Positions 6,891 through 10,741 of a DNA stretch of 10,741 bases are shown here, piece by piece. The notes below the pieces were generated by a model. That model did no database searches, was not told where the DNA came from, and saw only the letters and a program-made list of their open reading frames with translations. Position 1 is the stretch's first letter. Each line of letters opens with the position of its first letter. The stretch is taken from NCBI GenBank assembly GCA_021851985.1, contig JAJZOS010000020.1:1-10741 (forward strand), in the 5' to 3' direction. The position numbers were made by a program, and so were the translations under genes. The stretch comes from Microcaldota archaeon. GTDB taxonomy: Archaea; Micrarchaeota; Micrarchaeia; Micrarchaeales; CABMGC01.

Positions 6891-7926
6891 TATGCGTAGC
6901 TTCCAATTTCTTTGAAATCTTCTTTACGCGCCTTAATGTTCTCCAAGCCTTAAGAACCCCTTTTTCACCATCAGTATTTTCCCTCCTCAAACGTGCCAGT
7001 TCTGCTGTCAATTCGAGTACCTTATCACGGTCTTGTATATGGGCTACAGTAGAATCAGGCAGCAATACTGGCTTTTCCAATTCCCTTTGAGCTCTTCTTG
7101 CTACAAACCTCACATCCGAATTCCCATCCTGAGACAGAGAATCAAAATCCAGCGCTATGCCAAAATCTGCGGCCCTGGCAATTGCAATGCATCTGACTTT
7201 GTAATCTTCATTTTTTAGGGCCTTTGTCATAATCTTTTGATTGGCATTTGGGTTCTCGACTGCTGCACGTCTTACTTCCTTGTTTGGATCGTCAAGAGCT
7301 TTTGATAGTATGGATTCTGTGGCATTTGGATTCTTGGCTGCTGCACGTCTTACTTCCTCGTTTGGATCATCAAGAGCTTTTAAAAATAAGGATTCTGTGG
7401 CATTTGGGTTCCCAGCTGCTGCACGTCTTACTTCCTCGTTTGGATCGTCAAGAGCTTTTAAAAATAAGGATTCTGTGGCATTTGGGTTCCTGAGCGCGGC
7501 TAGTTTTATCTCCCGATTTGGATAACCAATTACCTTTAATAGTACTGATTCTGTGGCATTTGGATTCTCGGCTACTGCAAACATTAGATTATCGGCTACT
7601 GCCCATGGATTGTCAATTGCTTTTGATAGTATGGATTCTGTGGCATTTGGGTTTCCAGCTGCTGCACGTCTTACTTCCTCGTTTGGATCATCAAGTGCCT
7701 TTGATAGTACTGTTTCTGTGGCATTTGGATTCTTGGCTGCTGCACGTCTTACTCCCTCGTTTGGATCGTCAATTGCTTTTGATAGTATGGATTCTGTGGC
7801 ATTTGGGTTTCCAGCTGCTGCATATCTTACCATCACATTTGGATCATCAAGTGCTTTAAAAAGCGAACCCACTTCGACGCTACCGTGTTTCAGGATTTTT
7901 CTCCTATCCGATCGTTTAATAGGCAC
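6856..7926 (-). CDS. LRV/HEAT-like helical repeat protein with basic C-terminal tail
   Basis: 356 residues. From about residue 25 to 240 there are eight repeats of consensus NPNATESILSKALDDPNEEV, continuing RRAAAG. The NPNA(T/N) element falls at 40, 66, 92, 121, 147, 173, 199 and 225: period 26, with a single 3-residue insertion in the fourth unit. The pattern resembles the leucine-rich repeat variant (LRV) and HEAT-type alpha solenoids, which bind proteins or nucleic acids. No enzyme motif is present, nor the N-terminal iron-sulfur cysteine cluster known from Azotobacter LRV protein. Residues 240-285 form a degenerate further repeat; 290-350 are helical, basic and perhaps coiled coil. Start GTG 7926 has GTGAG three bases upstream and a TATA box 36 bases away. 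The last 11 or so codons overlap, in antisense, the 23S-like fragment, so this C-terminus may be recently acquired. Function unknown. Confidence 0.85.
   Translation of the reverse strand: MPIKRSDRRKILKHGSVEVGSLFKALDDPNVMVRYAAAGNPNATESILSKAIDDPNEGVRRAAAKNPNATETVLSKALDDPNEEVRRAAAGNPNATESILSKAIDNPWAVADNLMFAVAENPNATESVLLKVIGYPNREIKLAALRNPNATESLFLKALDDPNEEVRRAAAGNPNATESLFLKALDDPNEEVRRAAAKNPNATESILSKALDDPNKEVRRAAVENPNANQKIMTKALKNEDYKVRCIAIARAADFGIALDFDSLSQDGNSDVRFVARRAQRELEKPVLLPDSTVAHIQDRDKVLELTAELARLRRENTDGEKGVLKAWRTLRRVKKISKKLEATHKSLEHSHQTMP
7207..7854 (-). repeat. Tandem 78-bp repeat within the LRV/HEAT-like gene
   Basis: About eight 78-bp units encode the 26-residue helical repeats. Several are nearly identical in DNA; for example gattctgtggcatttgg recurs throughout and gctgctgcacgtcttac occurs five times. 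The fourth protein unit (around 7560-7610) is diverged and 9 bp longer. The pattern indicates expansion by unequal exchange within a coding region. Confidence 0.88.
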
Positions 7927-8068
7927 TTTCTCACTATCTATATTGCAAACTTTCTGGTATTTATACTTTTATTTTTAGCAAAATATCAAGAGGTTTTTCT
8001 TCCAATTTACATAAGCAGTATATTTCTAGCATGCGCTTTCCATATCAATCTTGCAGCAGCGAAAAACG
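7927..8068 (-). promoter_or_regulatory. Promoter of the LRV/HEAT-like gene and possible nikR 3' hairpin
   Basis: A minus-strand TATA box GTATAAATA (7958-7966) is centred 36 bases before the GTG start, and GTGAG (7930-7934) is a likely ribosome-binding site. At the other end, the nikR stop region can fold as AGCG-TTTTT-CGCT (8058-8070). This is a short hairpin with a T-run loop that might help end the nikR transcript; the stem is only 4 bp, so support is weak. Nothing else is visible in these 142 bases. Confidence 0.5.
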
Positions 8069-8470
8069 CTATCCCTTGCCCTTCGGCTCGCTTATTATGG
8101 AATAAGTAACTGAATATATGCACTTGTTTTTCTTTGCTGCGGAGAAGAATTCGCGCGTTCTCTCTGCTGAAGTATACAGATTAAGTATATCTATGCATGT
8201 GCCGGAATGGTGCTGATGAAGCTCTGTCTTTATTGTGCCTTCAAACCTGTGCAGCATGTCCGATACATGGTTTTTTTCAGATTCACTGTATGAAATCACA
8301 AATACGCTTTCAACAGTACCTGACAGCGATTCAAGCGCATCGTAATCCTTAAGGAGGCTCAATATTGCGCTCCTAAGCATCTTTGACCTGCTCTTGAAGC
8401 CAAGCTTCTTCTGCACTGCATTGAGTTTTTGCAGGGCGTTTTTGTCTATAGATATGGATAATATTTCCAA
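8069..8470 (-). CDS. nikR: NikR-like nickel-responsive RHH/CopG-family transcriptional regulator
   Basis: N-terminal ribbon-helix-helix DNA-binding domain (EILSISIDKNALQKLNAVQKK, then the helix GFKSRSKMLRSAILSLL), followed by the ACT-like nickel-binding domain. Counting from the outer start TTG 8497, candidate ligands are H83 (MLHRF), H94, H96 (LHQHHSGTC) and C101. The H83-to-H94 and H94-to-H96 spacings equal those of E. coli NikR (H76, H87, H89). The cysteine is one residue closer than E. coli C95, so metal choice should be treated with care. NikR forms a tetramer and represses nickel uptake genes when loaded with Ni(II). TTG 8470 is preferred as start: it has GTGAT three bases upstream and gives a normal NikR N-terminus. 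TTG 8497 is the outer limit and would add nine residues. The gene lies just after rpe (10-37 bp depending on start) and is probably cotranscribed. No nickel transporter is in the window. Confidence 0.85.
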   Translation of the reverse strand: MEILSISIDKNALQKLNAVQKKLGFKSRSKMLRSAILSLLKDYDALESLSGTVESVFVISYSESEKNHVSDMLHRFEGTIKTELHQHHSGTCIDILNLYTSAERTREFFSAAKKNKCIYSVTYSIISEPKGKG

Positions 8471-8507
8471 AAAATCACATGGTGGCGCATTATTCAAATT
8501 TTTACAA

Positions 8508-9221
8508 TCAGTTGGGAATGTTTTTGCCCATTCTTCTTATTTTCTTGAACTCTTTTATGGAATCGCTTATAGACTTTGAATTTATTATTGCCGTGCCTAC
8601 GACAAGCTCATCAGCACCGCATGAACAAGCCTGCTTGCCAGTTTCTATATTGATGCCTCCATCAACAGCTATCATAGTGCCTGAATTGCCTTTGTCTATT
8701 AATCTGCGAGCAACTTTTATCTTATCTAATGAATCGGGTATGAACTTTTGGCCTCCAAACCCAGGGTGCACAGACATGACCAAAATAATGTCTGCATATT
8801 TCATATGGTCTTTTACTGAATTAAAATCTGTTTCAGGATTTATCGCGATTCCCGATCTCTTACCAAAGGCCCTTATCTCCTCCAGTATGCTGTTTTTATT
8901 CCCTGAAGCTTCGTAGTGTATTATTATCGCATCTGCGCCTGCATCTGCAAACTCCTTTATGTGGTTTGATGGATCCTGCACCATCAAATGCACTTCCAGT
9001 GGCACTTTGGCATATCTGCGTATGGATGAAAAGACTTGCACGCCATATGACACGTTAGGCACAAAGCGGCCATCCATGACGTCCACATGTATGCTGCCAA
9101 CTTCGCACCTCTCCAGTTCTTTTATGATTTTGCGCAGATTTTTTGGCTCGACAGACAATATGGACGGCGAAATGATTACACAGTTAGAATCTTCTCCATG
9201 TGCTTGCTTATAATACGGCAT
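8508..9221 (-). CDS. rpe: Ribulose-phosphate 3-epimerase
   Basis: Interconverts D-ribulose 5-phosphate and D-xylulose 5-phosphate in a cytosolic TIM barrel. All four metal ligands and catalytic acids are visible: H45 and D47 (IHVDVMDGRFVPN), H78 (VHLMV) and D187 (AVDGGIN). S20 is in the N-terminal SPSILS strand. The flexible-loop block MSVHPGFGGQKF spans 149-160, and the phosphate-binding region GADELVVGTAI follows. At 237 residues it is slightly longer than the usual 215-225, because of about 14 residues (MPYYKQAHGEDSNC) before the first strand and a basic tail. ATG 9221 is the only good start. Many archaea lack a full oxidative pentose pathway; here the enzyme probably feeds ribose-5-phosphate interconversion. 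No other pentose-pathway gene is present. Alternative: a paralogue acting on allulose-6-phosphate, which the motifs cannot exclude. Confidence 0.93.
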   Translation of the reverse strand: MPYYKQAHGEDSNCVIISPSILSVEPKNLRKIIKELERCEVGSIHVDVMDGRFVPNVSYGVQVFSSIRRYAKVPLEVHLMVQDPSNHIKEFADAGADAIIIHYEASGNKNSILEEIRAFGKRSGIAINPETDFNSVKDHMKYADIILVMSVHPGFGGQKFIPDSLDKIKVARRLIDKGNSGTMIAVDGGINIETGKQACSCGADELVVGTAIINSKSISDSIKEFKKIRRMGKNIPN

Positions 9222-9285
9222 AACCTACACACTAACAATCAAAGCAGGTCACTGGATTTTAAAATGCATGTAAGATATTCGGTTA
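9222..9285 (-). promoter_or_regulatory. Possible rpe-nikR promoter
   Basis: A minus-strand TATA-like element ATTTTAAAAT (9256-9265) lies about 39 bases before the rpe ATG, in the 64-bp gap after the zinc-ribbon gene. It may start an rpe-nikR transcript; cotranscription from the zinc-ribbon promoter is equally possible. Confidence 0.35.
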
Positions 9286-9423
9286 TTATCCGCCTATCTT
9301 GAACATCTTTGTCCCGCAGGTCGGACATGTGCCTGTAGCGGCCTTTTTGCCGTTCTTCATAGTTACTGCTTTTGCATCCTTCATCTCTTTCTTTTGTTTG
9401 CACTTTACACAATACGCTTCCAT
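9286..9423 (-). CDS. Small double-CxxC zinc-ribbon protein (DUF5679-like)
   Basis: 46 residues: CVKCKQKKEM near the N-terminus and GTCPTCGTKMF near the C-terminus. The two CxxC pairs can hold one zinc ion in a zinc-ribbon fold. Size, the MEAYCVKC start and the KNGKKAATGTCPTCGTK block resemble a family of tiny archaeal and bacterial zinc ribbons of unknown function (I recall DUF5679). The open frame extends up to ATG 9501, which would add 26 unconserved residues. ATG 9423 is chosen because GGAGAG precedes it closely and a TATA box (TTTTATAAT, 9451-9459) lies about 32 bases upstream, inside the longer reading frame. The gene heads the rpe-nikR group. A nucleic-acid- or ribosome-associated role would be typical for such ribbons but is not shown here. 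Confidence 0.8.
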   Translation of the reverse strand: MEAYCVKCKQKKEMKDAKAVTMKNGKKAATGTCPTCGTKMFKIGG

Positions 9424-9675
9424 GCTCTCTCCAGATATATATCTCACTATATTATAAAATACGTTGCTTTGATCAGGTTTTAATGGCTTTTGACCGTTCA
9501 ATTGACTTCTTCGTAATTTCCAGATTACAGGCGCTGTGCTTTGAGCGCCACTTATCTATGTGGATGTAAAACAGCATCATTTAGTAGTGAGGTATAGGCA
9601 CTATAATTACTAGAATCGTATTTTGTAGAAAAGATATAAAAGGAGGATTTTTGATTGATATAACAGGATTATTGA
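9424..9675. promoter_or_regulatory. Divergent intergenic region: zinc-ribbon and hydrolase promoters
   Basis: On the minus strand, TTTTATAAT (9451-9459) lies about 32 bases before the zinc-ribbon start. On the plus strand, GATATAAAA (9633-9641) lies about 39 bases before GTG 9676, and a second TATA-like site (actataatta, 9600-9609) lies further upstream. Between them a hairpin sequence GGCGCT-gtgctttg-AGCGCC (9530-9549) is present. AGGAGG at 9641-9646 is a perfect ribosome-binding sequence, but it is 29 bases ahead of the hydrolase start. No other gene is evident. Confidence 0.5.
9530..9549. repeat. Inverted repeat, 6-bp GC stem with 8-base loop
   Basis: GGCGCT (9530-9535) and AGCGCC (9544-9549) pair perfectly around gtgctttg. 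It is notably GC-rich within an AT-rich divergent intergenic region, about 75 bases upstream of the zinc-ribbon TATA box and about 85 upstream of the hydrolase TATA box. It could be an operator or an RNA hairpin; it lacks a T-run on either side, so it is not a typical terminator. Confidence 0.4.
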
Positions 9676-10524
9676 GTGGTCAGAGTGTATAACATTAAGG
9701 CTGGAAAGACTGAAGAGCACATGGTGCCTTTTAAGGATGTGCTTAGAAAAATAGCCGAGTCCGGAGAAACGTCAGCTTTTGGCGCAAAGCCAGGAGCAAA
9801 CATACTTAAGGATTTTTTGGTCGGTATCGTATCAAAGCGCACTAATCTATCTAATGAAATTGGATTCGTTAGGGATTATTTGGAGTTCCAGATGAGCAGC
9901 ACTTATTTTGGCTACGGGCGCATTGGAAATAAAAAACCGGTAATCCTTGTGCCAGGATTCACCGGAGGGGATTGGACACTTGTCGATCTCCATAGGTGGC
10001 TTGATAGGATGGACTATTCTCCAAGTTTTGCAGGAATAAATTTCAATATAGAGTATTCGGGTGTCCTGCTGGACAAGCTGCAGCGCAAGCTTGACGATGA
10101 GACTGACATATGGCAGAGAAAGGCAGTTCTCATAGGCCACAGCAGAGGGGGCATGCTTTCAAAACTACTTTCTGACAGGAATCCGGACAAGGTAGAGCAA
10201 GTAATAACTTTGTGTTCACCGCTAAACAGCACATTCAGTTTCAACCAGGCGGTGCTCGCAGGCCTTGCAATAGCCGCAGTTTACAACATACCTAAATACG
10301 GAATCAGGATTAATGAAGAGTTTAGCCTCCTCAATCAGCTTGATAAGCGTTCGAAGGTGCCTTTGACCTCAATACGGGCAAAGAATGACGGAGTAATAAA
10401 TAAGGAGTCTTGCATAAGGAGCGACGCAACGAACATCGAGATAAACAGCACGCATTTGGGGTCGCTTGTAAATGTAGATGCGTATAAGGCAATATTTGGC
10501 GCATTGAAGCGCAATGCATCCTAG
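9676..10524 (+). CDS. Alpha/beta-hydrolase (lipase/acyltransferase-like)
   Basis: 282 residues. Residues 1-80 are a helical N-terminal region of unknown role; the hydrolase core spans about 86-282. It opens with strand PVILVPGFTGGDW (88-100), whose PGF supplies the oxyanion-hole region. The nucleophile elbow is GHSRGG (154-159; S156), the likely acid D238 (RAKNDGVI) and the likely histidine H260 (STHLGSL). The GHSRGG elbow with a CSPLNS strand afterwards resembles LCAT/PGAP1-like or triacylglycerol-lipase-type esterases that act on acyl esters. The substrate is unknown. There is no signal peptide; a hydrophobic stretch at 190-204 (QAVLAGLAIAAVYNI) is more likely part of a lid than a membrane anchor. 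Start GTG 9676 follows an in-frame TGA directly, so it is the outermost start; GTG 9685 and ATG 9721 are alternatives. The stop overlaps the convergent gene. Confidence 0.85.
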   Translation: MVRVYNIKAGKTEEHMVPFKDVLRKIAESGETSAFGAKPGANILKDFLVGIVSKRTNLSNEIGFVRDYLEFQMSSTYFGYGRIGNKKPVILVPGFTGGDWTLVDLHRWLDRMDYSPSFAGINFNIEYSGVLLDKLQRKLDDETDIWQRKAVLIGHSRGGMLSKLLSDRNPDKVEQVITLCSPLNSTFSFNQAVLAGLAIAAVYNIPKYGIRINEEFSLLNQLDKRSKVPLTSIRAKNDGVINKESCIRSDATNIEINSTHLGSLVNVDAYKAIFGALKRNAS

Positions 10525-10741
10525 CTTTTAGCACGCATTGACAGCCTAATTCTGACGTTATTGATACGCTCTGCTTTGTTATTCAGCTTTCTTAATTTTT
10601 TAGCTTTGGCATCCATCCTGCTTTTAAGTTCGTATATGTGTTTTTTTCTAATGAATCTGAATATGCTAGATTTGTGCCTTATAAACTCCCTTGATAATGA
10701 ATCCGAATCTTCTTTGTGTTTTTTTATCAGCGCATCTGCAG
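10521..10741 (-). CDS. C-terminal fragment of a basic helical protein (partial)
   Basis: An open frame enters from the right edge and ends with TAG at 10521-10523, giving the last 72 residues. The visible part is very rich in K and R (for example FIRHKSSIFRFIRKKH and RMDAKAKKLRKL) with heptad-like leucines and isoleucines, so it is likely helical or coiled coil. There is no recognisable domain or membrane segment. Codon use (AAA, ATA, AGA/AGG) matches the neighbours, and the lack of stops over 218 bases in an AT-rich region supports a real gene. Its stop overlaps the stop of the plus-strand hydrolase gene in the palindrome CTAG. Such a tail could bind nucleic acid or membranes, but the function is unknown without the rest. 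Confidence 0.65.
   Translation of the reverse strand, partial: ADALIKKHKEDSDSLSREFIRHKSSIFRFIRKKHIYELKSRMDAKAKKLRKLNNKAERINNVRIRLSMRAKS

Noticed and set aside
6743..7090. Plus-strand open frame of 115 codons after the AbrB-PhoU gene
   Set aside because: It reads through the 23S-like fragment and then antisense through the repeat protein gene; the protein has no recognisable pattern.
7207..7854. Regularly spaced near-identical repeats that could suggest a CRISPR array
   Set aside because: The 78-bp period is an exact multiple of three, lies wholly in one open frame and encodes 26-residue helical repeats with no unique spacers.
7241..7978. Long plus-strand open frames with repeated VAFGF or WHLDS peptides
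   Set aside because: They are the antisense reading of the repeat protein gene; their repetition follows from the 78-bp units, and they have no ribosome-binding site or recognisable domain.
9424..9501. 26-residue N-terminal extension of the zinc-ribbon protein
   Set aside because: The extension is not zinc-ribbon-like and contains the TATA box, and the inner ATG 9423 has a good ribosome-binding site.

Overview
The window looks archaeal. Start sites are preceded at about 30-40 bases by TATA boxes rather than bacterial -35/-10 elements. ATA and AGG codons are common. Ribosome-binding sites are of the GTGAT type, set 3-4 bases from the start. The gene content also fits: an AbrB-PhoU fusion regulator, NikR, and a 46-residue double-CxxC zinc ribbon. 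A small-genome lineage such as Micrarchaeota/DPANN or a relative of Thermoplasmata would fit, but I cannot place it from this window alone.

Layout. 1-5766 (minus strand) is an NAD block. A 20-residue-period GXGXG beta-helix protein is followed after 2 bp by glutamine-dependent NAD+ synthetase (nadE). Then, behind its own TATA box, come nicotinate phosphoribosyltransferase (pncB), a nicotinamidase-like cysteine hydrolase (7 bp gap) and an HD-domain phosphohydrolase (24 bp gap) that runs off the left edge. Together these give nicotinamide -> nicotinate -> NaMN and NaAD -> NAD+; the adenylyltransferase step (NadD/NMNAT type) is not in the window. A 68-bp divergent promoter region with a perfect 8+1+8 palindrome separates this block from an AbrB-PhoU regulator (plus strand, 5835-6695).

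6699-6890 (plus strand) is a degenerate piece of the 3' part of 23S rRNA, including the sarcin-ricin loop. It directly abuts the regulator stop codon and lies antisense to the last codons of the next gene. That gene (6856-7926, minus) encodes eight 26-residue LRV/HEAT-like repeats followed by a basic helical tail. 8069-9423 (minus) is a compact cluster of nikR (nickel-sensing RHH regulator), ribulose-phosphate 3-epimerase and the small zinc ribbon. 9676-10524 (plus) is an alpha/beta hydrolase. Its stop overlaps, through CTAG, the stop of a convergent, strongly basic C-terminal gene fragment that leaves the window on the right.

No tRNA, complete rRNA, CRISPR array, transposase or integrase was recognised. 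The most unusual items are the orphan 23S rRNA fragment and the linkage of a GXGXG beta-helix protein to nadE. No stretch of more than 300 bases lacks a feature.
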